Shown one piece after another: positions 45,501 through 55,868 of a stretch of DNA of 64,000 nucleotides. Made by a program: the position numbers and the translations under genes. The notes under the pieces were generated by a model. That model ran no database searches. It worked only from the letters and a program-made list of their open reading frames with translations, and had not been told where the DNA came from. This DNA comes from Strongylocentrotus droebachiensis (Eukaryota > Echinodermata > Echinoidea > Camarodonta > Strongylocentrotidae): positions 1-64,000 of the forward strand of contig JAVYIG010007194.1 in NCBI GenBank assembly GCA_035222895.1, given 5' to 3'. Each line of letters begins with the position of its first letter. The stretch's first letter is position 1.

Positions 45501-47057
45501 ATTACGTTAAACTCAACACCAAGAAGTGTTCAATCATGCGATTGTCCTTCAGTAAAGTCCAACTACCCCCACTAGGAGTACTTATTGATAATGTCCCCCT
45601 GAACGAGGTTAGCAGTGTGAAAATCCTTGGAGTAACCATTGAAGACACCTTGAAGTGGAATGTACAGGTTTCGGATACGGTTTCTCGTGCTAACCGCCGC
45701 ATTTTCATGTTAAGATCCCTGAAAGCCTTCTATCCCCCCACCAACGACCTCGTTACAGTTTACATAGGATTCGTAAGACCACTCCTCGAGTATGCCTGCC
45801 CTGCATGGAACGGAGCATTGACTATCGCCCAGTCCAACAAGATAGAAAATGTTCAAAAACGGGCATTAAGAATTATACTAGGTAGAGATTACATATCCTA
45901 TTCAAATGCCCTATCAATAACCAAGCTTCAAACTCTCCATGCTCGCCGAGAAGAGCTATGTCTCAAGTTTGCCCTGAAAGCACTAAAATCCGACCAATCA
46001 GACTGGTTTAAACTAAACGCCAGCACAAGAAACACACGGAAATCACGTATCTGTATAGAACCTAAGTCCAAAACAGAACGTTACAGGAAAAGCCCAGTCC
46101 CATATCTCACCAGGTTACTCAACACCGCATAAATTCCCCCGACTCCTGCCCGATTCCACATCTCTTATTTAAATCGTATGCCTTTTGTAGCTTTTAATAC
46201 TGCTCAACTTTATACCCATCAATTCATAAAGATTAGTGCATGTAAACCACATTGTAATGAATGGATAAACTTGTGTTTTTAACTGTCAAACTGATTAAAT
46301 AGTGAATATCTCTCTTATAGTTACGCACGTTCTCATGTACATTCTATGTATTATTTAAAGTTTTTACGCATATATTCTGTTATTATCTTAGAAATGTATA
46401 ATTGGTAAATTGTACTGTTTTTCTCTGTAAGGGAAACTTTGATATTTACTTTGTAATTTCTTTCTAATCGCCTTTTCCTTGTCGTCTTACTTTCATCATC
46501 ATTCTGCTCCTCCTTGTCTTCACAGTTCCAACTGTTCCATTCTTCTCATTCCACTCCCTCCCTATCTCTCTCTCCCTCTCCCATCTTCTGCATGTCTTCC
46601 TATTTCTCTTTCTAACTTAACTCTCTCTCTACATCGTTCTCTCCCTGACCTTTTGTCTCCCTTTCGATAATTGTTTAATCATGTTTTTATGATAAATCCT
46701 TATATATAGTGTGGCTTTATAGACATTCTCTGTACATTACGGTTCGAAACTAAACAAATCTTCAGTACTTACTTGCTATAACTCAATTAATCAGCCTCAA
46801 TTTATATTTAAAATATGAATATTCCTCACTTAACAATGATTACAGAAATAATAATAATGCCGAATCTATTTTATTTGTATCATCAATTTGTTTGCAAGTA
46901 GGGAATACGTAATTAGTAATGATTTTACCCGACTGTGTACTTGTCTATTATGTTTGTTGAAATGCTTTTTAATATATGTAAAACTTGCAATGTAATTTAG
47001 CTTTCGGGCTACCATTTTGAAGTTGTCTAATAAAAACCATTCTACTTCTACTACTAG
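42502..47057 (+). mobile_element. Full-length LINE forming the loop of the palindromic element
   Basis: It comprises a 5' leader of about 390 bp, the ORF 42893-46132, a 3' UTR of about 0.9 kb with CT-rich sequence, and an end near CCATTCTACTTCTACTACTA that may be a short tail repeat. The exact limits are uncertain by about 10 bp because the palindrome arms differ at the junction. No clear target duplication was identified. Confidence 0.75.
42893..46132 (+). CDS. LINE ORF: 2A-like motif, APE endonuclease, reverse transcriptase
   Basis: One intact 1079-codon ORF. Residues 1-22 (MDPAKLVVFLIFTALQLHAQ...) look like a signal peptide. Residues 73-81 read GDIDPNPGP, a 2A-like ribosome-skipping motif with Asp where Glu is usual. 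The endonuclease shows CNARSLNNK (from 197), SVTETWF, GDLNR (339) and LADHN (391). The reverse transcriptase shows PIPKGPTSATLDKLRPISL, DFSKAFDRVNH, GVPQGTRLGP (from 806) and YVDD (837-840). No zinc-knuckle or separate ORF1 is visible. It resembles CR1/L2-group non-LTR elements of sea urchins, in which 2A sequences precede the endonuclease. Having no stops, it is probably young. Confidence 0.93.
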   Translation: MDPAKLVVFLIFTALQLHAQQGLCVDTHINQACYGSRNTGMHKRIVVLKYAGHSTLYYANTTATFRSSILKCGDIDPNPGPLEQHHHRYSSNDLYELRDKCTNHQVSPHTWRVIKNLRINPRPICRRGKRGGARRSTNPVESPASHNIPVIVRPRPVVNRLQRQEPSYMNKIQLVQIDPKEKPNARSVPVLPSVLLCNARSLNNKLDELSVIVREHDIDICSVTETWFNHDQPESSYSVDGYKVFTKSRCSRRGGGVAIYAKHSIDPKQVTIIPVPDEHEVVWAHFRPHRLPRRVSSIYFGAVYSPPGNANECDLIQYLIRSVDIIKTAHPYAGVVILGDLNRMDISQILSGCHMKQVVRTPTRGNAILDQIISNLDSFYQEPSLLSPIGLADHNIVIWLPKEVYNRPRNKAKKRIVRPMKDSDIRAFGEWITHNDWRDVLAESQPQAICDHFYQTLQSKVDVHFPTKSIKLHPTDKPWITPRTKELINQRQIAFSNNSKGAWKSLRNQVLREISRAKRFFYRDRIQNLKSDNPSSWYKNIKVMSGHSNSQADIIRVPTVEDNDPVKIATAINEFFANVNADIPELHLRDLPSYLPAPTPPPHVQPWEVMSELKKIKPGKSSGPDGIPGRLVREFACELSIPLSGILNASYQHNKVPTQWKQAIIVPIPKGPTSATLDKLRPISLTDHFSKIAELFITKLLLRDINPHLDKHQYGSRPGLSTTICIVDLINYLAKSAEAPRTATTVVCTDFSKAFDRVNHTIAIKKLIDLGARLSILPWICDFLTDRQTCVRYHCSLSPWKKIHAGVPQGTRLGPVVFLALIDDVMRDSSSASHWKYVDDMSIAASHDARNQPRDISRSLSTLEDWCQNNYVKLNTKKCSIMRLSFSKVQLPPLGVLIDNVPLNEVSSVKILGVTIEDTLKWNVQVSDTVSRANRRIFMLRSLKAFYPPTNDLVTVYIGFVRPLLEYACPAWNGALTIAQSNKIENVQKRALRIILGRDYISYSNALSITKLQTLHARREELCLKFALKALKSDQSDWFKLNASTRNTRKSRICIEPKSKTERYRKSPVPYLTRLLNTA

Positions 47058-47489
47058 ATGGCGCACAGTTTTTCCTTCATAATCATTTTGCCTTCGGCGT
47101 AGACTAGAAGGGATGAGATTGACGGCAGCGAGAGTTTAACACGGCTTGCAAGATTTTCAACATGGATGATTTCCTTAAAAAGGACCATTAAACGGATTAT
47201 TTCAATCAAGTTAGTAAGTGAAACCGATGTATTATAGCCTAGGCCTAATTTAAAATTGGATATGCACGAGGTAAAATGACATTTTTGGGGATTTTGGGGG
47301 CATAACAATACGGCCGTGGCAAGTTTGTCATGTTTGTGGGAGGGGCCTAACGGCTAAAATCTAGCCGTGATATCTTCAACATACGATGGCATAGGCGGTC
47401 ATTCAGTCTCTATAACCGGAGGTCTAGTGGAGCCAGACGTAGTCTCAGTGGAACAACCGACGATTATAGAGACTGAAGCTTTCGGTCTA
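47058..47489. repeat. Right arm of the palindromic element
   Basis: Reverse complement of 42050-42501. The outer block 47402-47480 also occurs, same strand, at 51139-51219 and 63149-63223. Confidence 0.9.
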
Positions 47490-47754
47490 CCCTCTTACAT
47501 GCAAAAAATCCTGAAAAAAATTCTTAAACCACAATGAAATTTATGATTTTCTTTGAAGGCGTCATTGTGAGACACCCTCTAAGTTCTAACAGTAAATTCT
47601 CCCAACCATTTTTGAATTTTCCCCTACCGTTTTTCCTTGAAAAAAAGAAAAGAAAGGCTTTTACAAATCTTTCAACATCTAAAATGTCTGGAATGGAATC
47701 GAGAGCCGATTCATTGCTTTTAGCTTTGTGACGATTTACATTCACCTTTGACCT

Positions 47755-48884
47755 CCCAGGTCGAAATTCCATTAGGATCCGATCCTATTGGACCATCAGA
47801 AACCATTAGAGCTATTGGTGTCTAATGGTTTCAATAGGGAAAGTGAAATGATGGACCCACAGAAACCATTAGAAAATATCTATTGGACCAACACAAACCC
47901 ACAGAAATAATGCTGATCCTGCTGATGGACCAACAGAAAACTTCTATTGGACCAACATCCACCCACGTCTTCTATGGGTTTCTGTTGGTCCATTAGATAT
48001 TTTCTTCTATGATGGGTTTCTGTTGGTCCATTAGATATTTCCTATGGGTTCCTGTTGGTCCATTAGAGATCTTTCTATGGATATCTAATGGTCCCATATT
48101 CCAAATTACCTATTGAAATCATTAGTCCAATGGCTTCTATTGGTAAATCAATAATGATTAATCAAAAATCGATTTTAGCAACTGTCCACCAAAAAGGTAT
48201 ATTCTAATCTCAATTGCATTAACTCCATCACATAGATCACTTGAAGTGAGTTTAAGAATATCCTTTATTTTAACTGAAGGCTTGTACTATTCTATATAAT
48301 AAACATACATGAATTGTTTCTTGGTTAGTATTTTATAGTAATCATTATAATCGATATATCTATTGCTAAAACGTGAATGAAATTGTAACATGATTAAACA
48401 AATGAATCTATTGGTCATTAGTTGCCGAAAGAAAATAAAAATCACAAAATTGATGTACATTGTCATAAGTTGCTTAACAAATTATGATAAATGTAATGTT
48501 CTGTGAACACGTATAAAGTGATCATGAATATGCATGAGATAGATTTAGCTGTTGGTTTCTATTGGTTTCTATTGGACCTATTGGTTTCTATTGGTCCCAT
48601 TGGGTTCTATTGGTCTCATTGGTTTTCTATTGGTCCTATTGGTTTCTATTGGTCCTATTGGTCCTATTGGTTTCTATTGGTTTCTATTGGTCCTATTGGT
48701 TTCTATTTCTATTGGTTTCTATGGGTGCTATTGGTTTCTATTGGTTTCTGATGGCTTGAATGGTCTCTATTGGATTCAATTCTATGGGTCCAACAGAAAC
48801 CAATAGACTCCAACAGAAACCATTAGAGACCAATAGAATTTTTCTAATGGTCTCTATTGGTCTCTATGGGATTTTCGACCTGGG
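47755..48884. mobile_element. 1.13-kb element built of TTGGTTTCTA-type repeats
   Basis: The ends CCCAGGTCGAAATTCC and GGGATTTTCGACCTGGG are inverted. The left interior (47790-48110) has the repeat in both orientations (CCATTAGA, ACCAACAGAAACC, TTTCTGTTGGTCCATTAG). The right interior (48550-48780) is a tandem run of GGTTTCTATTGG and GGTCCTATTGG. The middle (48150-48540) is ordinary AT-rich DNA. The open frames at 48503-48806 are translations of the repeat. No transposase. The superfamily is unknown. Confidence 0.75.
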
Positions 48885-50369
48885 CTTAGGCCTATATGTA
48901 ATCAAAATTTTGTAATAGACTAGGGTCTAGATCTAGCTAATATAATATAGTTTGGAGAATTAAGAAACTGATCAGATCAGTTTAGTTTTTCCCCAATTGC
49001 TTTCAATATCATTATCAAAATGATAATAATGGCATCTTTTCACTCAAACTTTCAGATTATTAATTGTACAGCATCTTATAATAGCATTGAAGTCAGTAGT
49101 CACTACCTTTCACCTCAAGCTTAGTATCTGTATTAGTAACTGTCCTTACTTAGCTAGATACACGATCACGATTAATGACAAAAAAATCAATCGAAAATGA
49201 GTAATGACTTCATTTCTATTCATCACTACTTTCAAAGTAACTTCTAGCCAGTCTAGTATGACTCACTATGAGTAGTACCGTACTCGGTGACGAGCATAGA
49301 CCTAGATCTACATACCTTCGTAACCTTGGCCCGTTGAAACTGACTTCAGCTTCAGAAGTTCAGAATCAGATGTCAACAGTCAAACAGTGAATGTAGTTCT
49401 ACTCTTCAGTATTCGCGCATAGCAGAAGTCTGCACAAAAACACCGCACAATAACGAGTGGAGCTCTATGACTTATGGAGTCAATGGAATGGCATGTCTAG
49501 TTATAATGCAACATGTATGAACAACATTTACTGCACTGTAGTCTGTACCGGAAGCAGTTGGGCGCGGTGCGATGGACGCTATGCGTCATCAAGGGGGTTT
49601 TCCCTGTTTTTCAGGGTTGCGAGTTATGGAAAGCCAACACGACCACGGCTCGATGGCTGTGGGGTGGCGCAGATGGAGGGGAGGGAGGGAGGGGGGGGGG
49701 GTCCATTTCTAAAGTGGGTGCAATGCTAACAGCGGGGTACAGTAGTTAGAATTTTTCGTGAGGGTGCAGGTACCAGCAATCTACATGGAAAATTGAACTA
49801 TTAAAAAAAAAAATCGTATTCCTGTAAACAAGCCAGCGTAAGTGGCGCTCTACTTGGATCTTGGCACAGAGAGAATCGATCGTACACACGTGTACACAGA
49901 ATTAGAAGCATCGCCGCACATCTTGTAAACACTAAACATGATTACCGGTAAGATCAGAGCCACGCAGTCAAGATCAGCAGTAAGTAGAACTAGATCTGCC
50001 GCATCTAATTGCACACAAGAAATGATGGTAATACTAACTAGATTTTTATCACTAATTTTGGCACTAGAAGTCTAGCCAAAATTTGACCCGTAACTCCGGC
50101 GTGGAAGTTTCTGTCTCTTTCGTTCGCTCGTACGCGTACGTGCGGTTAGCCTCTGCTTTGGACAGGGTCGGCTCCTCCACACTGGCTGTGTACTAAAAGC
50201 TGTGCTTTTGATTCTCAACATTTCAAACACCACTGTTACTGTACAAAGCTCAACTGATTTCACTCAAAATCGGTACTGGTTATCGTATACTTTATTGTGT
50301 TTTATTATTTTGGGTTTCTAACTTCAGTTTAACCCTAACCCTAACCCTAACCCTAATAGGAGCATATAC
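48885..50369. other. Repeat-rich DNA between elements
   Basis: It holds the last part of the 7615-like segment, a G-rich run at 49678-49700, a segment (about 50060-50190) partly repeated in inverse at 63310-63410 (AAGTTTCTGTCTCTTTCGTT), and a 50196-50275 segment repeated at 54814-54895. A TTAGGG-type run (CCCTAA on +) is at 50331-50356. No gene is recognised. Confidence 0.55.
50331..50356. repeat. Short telomere-like (CCCTAA)n run
   Basis: Four consecutive CCCTAA units just after TTTCTAACTTCAGTTT. The same flank lies in inverse beside the longer array at 55869-55970. Confidence 0.85.
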
Positions 50370-51228
50370 TAGACAGCAATAACCATCTAATTTGGGTCAT
50401 TTCTTTAATAAAACTGACATTTGTTGTCATTCCCCAATACAGATGGCAACCCAGAGATCTCGTACCGTGGGGGTAGCTATAGCCAACAATGGCAGCTTTT
50501 TTTGTCAAAACATTTTCTCCCCGATTTTCTTTATTTAGATCTAGATCTAAAGTTAGATCTAATTTTCTGATTTCTAAATCAGATGTAAATTAGGTCGGTA
50601 TGTCATTTGTCCTAATTACAGTTATCAAAATTTGATAACTTAATATTAAATACGTAATTTACGGACTTACTTATATGAATTATCCAATTTGTATCGCAGA
50701 TCCGCGAAGCAGTACGCTCATGCATTCGAAATATTACCCGGCGGCCGATATATTTCCGGGTCCACCTACCAAAACATAGCCAAATGGCCAATCAGAGCAC
50801 TCGTTTCGTGGGAGTTCGTTGGTCAAGCTGGGCCGACTCGTACGTAGCTACGGTAGCTATTGGACGTTCGAAAAGAAAAAATGAATATTCATCAACTAAA
50901 ACCAAGACGGATAATGTTGACGACGAGACTTTCTCGGATTAATCATTAATTTAGGATCTAAATGAGCAAGCTATCGTAAGTCAAATAAGCTATATATATG
51001 TTATTTTTAATTTGTGTTGTAATTGCAGCAGTTATGAGGATGTAAAGAGTGAAAATCTCGTTGCATATCTCATTCATCGCGGTCCGGTCGAACCGAACCA
51101 TTTGTTCCGTACAGTGCCTCACAGAAAGAGGTCCCCAGACTTCAGTCTCTATAATCGGAGGTCTAGTGGAGCCAGACGTAGTCTCAGTGGAACAACCGAC
51201 GATTAGAGAGACTGAAGTTTTCGGTCTA
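50370..51228. mobile_element. TAGACAG...GGTCTA element, copy A (859 bp)
   Basis: It starts TAGACAGCAATAACCATCT and ends CTGAAGTTTTCGGTCTA, the right end being the same block as the ends of the 5440-bp element. It matches copy B (56293-63233) over its length once B's two insertions are removed. The sequences outside it (AGCATATAC and CACTATCCT) do not form a 9-bp duplication, so this copy may be rearranged. No coding capacity. Confidence 0.75.
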
Positions 51229-52086
51229 CACTATCCTGGCTGTGTATTAAAGTAGGCAGTTCAGTTTAGACCTTCGCGATGGTGACAACTTCTTATTCAC
51301 GTACGCAGGTGCGCATTTCAGCTCCCTATACGAATCCACATACATCAGGGTGAGCGCGCTTTCGGCCACACTTTCGTGAGCTTTCGTGGTTCTGCCGAAA
51401 AAAAACACTCAGTTTATTTCGGATTTCCCTGCCTTCTGATTGGTTAAAACAATAAAATATGACGTCATTTCTCTTCGACAATTATCGATGCACATCGGAA
51501 GTGAGTTGTACGTTGAATAACCATCGTAGTAGATGGTTTTGCTCAAATCTGCCGACAATGTGATGAAATTCAGATGGAAGGAGTTTTTCAACTAACTTAC
51601 AACTCCGTAATTAACAAAATTAAACATCTTACCTTCTTTCCTGAAAGTTTCATATAATGATGATGAGTAGATCTTATGGTAGATATGATAATATGATTGC
51701 AGTTTTTGAAAATTGCACGAACTGATTTTGACGATGCGACGCGTGATGCGTGTACATGGTGTGTACGTGAATGAAACAGCTGTGTGAGTGACATCGAGAC
51801 CATTTCGTAGTCTTAGAGTTCAGACCCGTTTGTGACTTGATTGACTTGTTTTTTCAAATTTTTGTTTATTGTATGTTGTATTTTATTGATAATTGTGATA
51901 TTTATTTTAATATTTGGAATAAATATTGTAATAATCTAACATGAATTTGGTTATATTTTGGGGTAAAGTAACAATATTTTTTCTAAAAAACTGTTCATTT
52001 ACTGCAAGATTGCTGCAAGTATAGACTACATAGACGATTTGTCACCTCATCCTTTTGTGTGTGTGTGTGTGTGCGTGCGTGCGTGC

Positions 52087-52117
<31 letters not shown>

Positions 52118-52700
52118 TAGGAGAGAAAGACGGAGAGAGAAAGACCGAGAAAGAAAGAAAGAAATAGAGAGAGAGAGAAAAAGAGAAAGAAAGAGAGAGG
52201 GAGAAAGCGTGCGTGTGTGTGTAAGAGAGAGAGAGAGAGAGAGAAAGAAAGAAATAAATAGACAAGATCATTTGGTAAAAGTTTAGATTCCAAGGGTTTT
52301 TATTTACCTTTTAAAACGATATGACAAAAACATGGAAATTTGCATAAATTTGCATAAATTTGCATATTTTATTACGGTGCTGTTTAAAGATATTAAATTT
52401 TATATTTGCCAAACATCACTGAATATATTTGCCGAATTTCAGCGAGTTTGGTCATCGCATTGAAGAGATATGACTATCATGAAGCTTAACAGATCACAAA
52501 CTTCTGAAAACAATGGTGCCACTGCTTAAACACAGGTATAATTGACTTCAATACAATTATAATAGGTTTGACCTTTTGATCTTTTGTCTTCATCAATATG
52601 GTTCTGAAAATTATTTTAAAAATCTGTATCTCTGGAACCGTTGGTCCAAATTGAACAATTCAGAGTGCATTGTGTAAATAAAAATGTGATCTTTTTAGGC
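51229..52700. other. Mostly non-repetitive AT-rich DNA with a GT/GA microsatellite
   Basis: Apart from the microsatellite at 52056-52256, nothing is recognised. Open frames at 51409 and 51597 are short and lack known domains. Confidence 0.5.
52056..52256. repeat. (GT)n/(GA)n compound microsatellite
   Basis: GTGTGTGT and GTGCGTGC, then (GA)n with GAAA variants, then GTGTGTGT again and a second (GA)n run. The open frames on both strands here are repeat translations. Confidence 0.95.
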
Positions 52701-54404
52701 TTGAGTCGGTACGGTCGATCACACCGGGACCCGACCGTTGCCGTCGGGTCCCGGTTTCGTTTTTTGAGAACCGACGCTCCGAAAAAAATAATGAAATATG
52801 TAAGAAATTGCAGTTTTTCACACCACTAAAATCATTCCACCTTGAAACTTAAGTATTTAATTGTTACCAATCATAAGCTAGCTCATCCTGAATCAATCCG
52901 AACTGCTGATATAAATATGGGTTGCAAATTAAAGCAGTTCGCCCCATGGGGGTGTTGTTGCCAGCTGCTAGCTAGCTACTGTACTGGCCGGGTCTCTCGG
53001 CAGGATTAATAAATCAGGTTGAAAGAAACATTAATGTTTGAATAATAAAACGGCTTTCTAAAAAGTACTTCTTTACAACATACCGATCGAATAATTTTTA
53101 AAAGACAAAATGGATATTATTTCTTTGATTTTGAACACCGCCTGCTTCTTTTAAAAGCTGAAAATTACTTGGTAATCACAAGAAGTTTCGATACGGATAG
53201 CTGTTGCAAGGCAAGTTCAGACTAGTCTCGGAAAAATGCGCAGTGCTCCTCGTAGTTAGCTGTAATCCGTGCCAGAACGAACCCAAACAAAGACGTGATC
53301 GTAACGAGAAAAAATCATTAAAAACTACGAGAGCACAATTGGAAAGACAACTACTCAAAATTATCGTAAGCAGATACATAACTTGGAGGAAAAATACAAT
53401 AGTTGTCCAAGAAAAGCCACAGAAATAGTGATATTTAAGGAGTTACTATAGGTACAATCATTATCGGAATGGGCCTGCTGATATGTCCGAATTACACGTT
53501 ATTTGGTTTCTAGCCTCGTGTTCTAACACGAGGCTAGAAACCAAATAACGCCCTCTACGGTAAAAAGCAGTATAACGAAGGATTCGAGTATTTGCAGCAA
53601 GCCCCTTGCGATAAAAATGTACCCAGTTACTCCTCGATTATCACAATTTCTTTGGCATTTCTTGGGCGATTATTGAATTCTTTGTCCAAGTTATTTATCT
53701 GATTATCGTAATTTTGAGCAGTAGTTGTCTTTCCAATTGTGCTCTCGTAGTTTTTAATAATTTTTTTTTATCGTTACGAATCTTACGATCACGTCTTTGT
53801 TTGGGTTCGTTCTGGCACGCATTACAGCTAACAATTAGGAGCACTGCGCATTTTTCCGAGACTAGTCTGAACTTGCCTTGCAACAGCTATCCGTATCGAA
53901 ACTTCTTGTGATTACCAAGTAATTTTCAGCTTTTAAAAGAAGCAGGCGGTGTTCAAAATCAAAGAAAAAATATTTATTTTGTTTTTAAAAATTATTCGAT
54001 CGGTATGTTGTAAAGGAGTACTTTTTAGAAAGCCGTTTTATTATTCAAACATAATGTTTTTTGACCCGATTTATTCAACTTGCATGAATCAAAATGGCGG
54101 CTCGATCGTTGTCTTTCTACTTTTGCTCCAGTTTTTTTACTTTTAGAGGCACGATAATGGCACTAAACATCGCCAATCATGGATAAAAAATAATGTCAAA
54201 TGGAAGAATATACCGATCTGTGCCGAGGTATGCATGTGTTGATTTATTTGACTGATAAAAAAGGTCACTTTTAAGGGACATACTGATGATATGCGCTTTT
54301 TATAGAGGCAAGTGACAAATCCTGCGAGCTGATTTCGGGACACCGGGTCCCGATCGGTGCAAGGCCGTCGGGACCCGGTTTATGAAAATCCCGACAGGAC
54401 TCAA
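52701..54404. mobile_element. 1.7-kb foldback element with a perfect central palindrome
   Basis: The left part (to 53497) and right part (from 53550) are reverse complements over most of their length. The best-conserved arms are about 53005-53370 and 53700-54075. Each outer end also holds a GC-rich hairpin of the CCGGGACCCGA / TCGGGTCCCGG type (52722-52755 and 54337-54380). At the centre is the exact palindrome 53498-53549. The short frames at 53204 (+) and 53695 (-) are the same sequence read from the two arms. No transposase is recognised. Confidence 0.85.
53498..53549. repeat. Perfect 52-bp palindrome (25-bp arms, 2-bp spacer)
   Basis: Left arm 53498-53522 (ends CTAGCCTCGTGTT), spacer CT, right arm 53525-53549 (begins AACACGAGGCTAG), with no mismatch. 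It is at the centre of the foldback element. Confidence 0.97.
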
Positions 54405-54453
54405 TCACCCCCTATCTCTTACAAAAAAAAAATCACCTGAACTGCCTAATTAA

Positions 54454-54812
54454 AGGTAAAGACCAGTTATGGTCATGCGATTGAATTGTGAAAGAAACGT
54501 TGTGGAATCGATCAGTAAAGGTTGATCATCTAGCATCTAGCATCTGCAAGGTTCTGGAATCATCAAAATGATAAGAAATTTGGCCCATTCTTCGTAAAGT
54601 TACAAGCACTATACACAGAAAGATGTATATGGGACTACCCTATATCTCTCACAGGACCATGAGATTAACAAATTTACGAATTTAGTAGGCGGTTTCCTGG
54701 CAATTTTTTTATCATCATGTATTAGTCAAAACATATTCTTTCACATGATTGGTAATGAGAGCTTCCATTTCATTTTTTGAAATTGGGGCGTTACCAATAC
54801 TGGTCTTTACCT
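54454..54812. mobile_element. TTAA-flanked element, AGGTAAAGACCAGT ends, copy 1
   Basis: TTAA at 54450-54453 and 54813-54816. The ends AGGTAAAGACCAGT / ACTGGTCTTTACCT are perfect inverted repeats. A second copy of the family is at 63500-63923. Non-coding, 359 bp. Confidence 0.88.
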
Positions 54813-55046
54813 TTAAAAGCTGTGCTTTTGATTCTCAACATTTCAAACACCACTGTACAAAACTCAACTGATTTCACTCAAAATCGGTACTTTAGTGACA
54901 ATTGATGACACCTAAATAGCAGTAAAATACATCTTTTTCAACTTACTGATGTTAAAAAGAATAATTTAAAAATTAAAATTGCAAGTCTAGTGTCAAACTT
55001 CGCTTACAGCTGCATCGACATGATTGTGTACAGTCTATGCGATAAT

Positions 55047-55753
55047 AGGGACTTTTCGATTTGCACGTTCACTAGTGGACTGCGACGTATGCGGTCACTT
55101 TTGAAGCAGTGCGCATGCGCATCGACGAGCTCATCGTTCGTAGCAGAATTTTCGAACGCGTTCGCCCTTGTTTTGCCGTCGTTCGCAAACTGTGACGATA
55201 CATGTTCGTAAGCAATCTTTTCTAGGCACGAAACATCAAATTGAAGTCACAAAATGGACCCAATTGACCTAATTCTAGAACCGGAGAGTGGTGGAAGCGT
55301 GAATTCTCTTAAATTAACACATTTTCATGTCTGTAATTTCTCTTAAATCAAAATTGTTGCAGAATAATTCATGAAATGAACACATTTTGTTTGCTCATCG
55401 CCAATCTGTTGCAGCATAATTTTCGAGATTAGTCCCATGCACCGAATTTGGTGTGATGAATCTTTAGCTTTTCGATCGAATTTCGCGCTCACCAAGCAGA
55501 ATAATTCATAAAATGAACACATTTTATTCATGCAACGTTAATCTGCTGCAGCATAATTTTTTAGAACAGTGCCATGCACCGAATTTGGTGTTATATCTTT
55601 AGCTATTTGATCGCGTTTCGCGCCTAAGCGAGCGTCGTAGTTGTGTAACATCGAAACGGTAACGAACAACAGTCAGCGTGCCTCGTCAACCCTGCTTAAA
55701 AATGACCGCATACGTCGCAGTCCACTTATGAAAGTGCAAATCGAAAAGTCCCT
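55047..55753. mobile_element. 0.7-kb inverted-repeat element with AGGGACTTTTCG ends
   Basis: The left AGGGACTTTTCGATTTGCAC and GTGGACTGCGACGTATGCGG blocks are matched in inverse at 55690-55753, giving terminal repeats of about 55 bp. The interior has two similar segments (AATTCATGAAATGAACACAT at about 55365 and ATAATTCATAAAATGAACAC at about 55499). The duplicated host unit at 56207 shows the unoccupied site. No ORF of note. A degenerate relative lies at 29979-30108. Confidence 0.85.
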
Positions 55754-55868
55754 ATTGTGTGGTGTGTGTATTTGTGTATAGACTTCTAGGTCCCTGCCTC
55801 ACAGCATGTATGCAGTGCTAGAGGTCAATACGCATTTAGCATTGACTCTCTATGCTTTGCTGGAGTGA

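Larger units (their letters stand above)
42050..47489. mobile_element. 5440-bp palindromic element with a 9-bp target duplication
   Basis: CCCTCTTAC occurs at 42041-42049 and 47490-47498, directly outside inverted ends TAGACCTAAAGCTTCAG / CTGAAGCTTTCGGTCTA. The arms (42050-42501 and 47058-47489) are long reverse complements with few differences. Within each arm the outer 80 bp are themselves an inverted-repeat block. The loop is a complete LINE (about 42502-47057). Long terminal inverted repeats with 9-bp duplications are typical of Mutator-like (MULE) elements, but no transposase is encoded, so the class is an inference. The ends match those of the elements at 50370-51228 and 56293-63233. 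Confidence 0.88.
41958..49130. repeat. Interrupted second copy of the 7615-7905 segment
   Basis: Host-like pieces at 41958-42049, 47490-47754 and 48885-49130 match consecutive parts of 7615-7905. The gaps are the two mobile elements described separately, plus a stretch at about 47510-47680 not present in the first copy. Confidence 0.65.

Noticed and set aside
48503..48806. Three overlapping open frames rich in Trp, Phe, Tyr and Gly
   Set aside because: They are translations of the TTGGTTTCTA-type tandem repeat. All three frames stay open because the repeat has no stop words.
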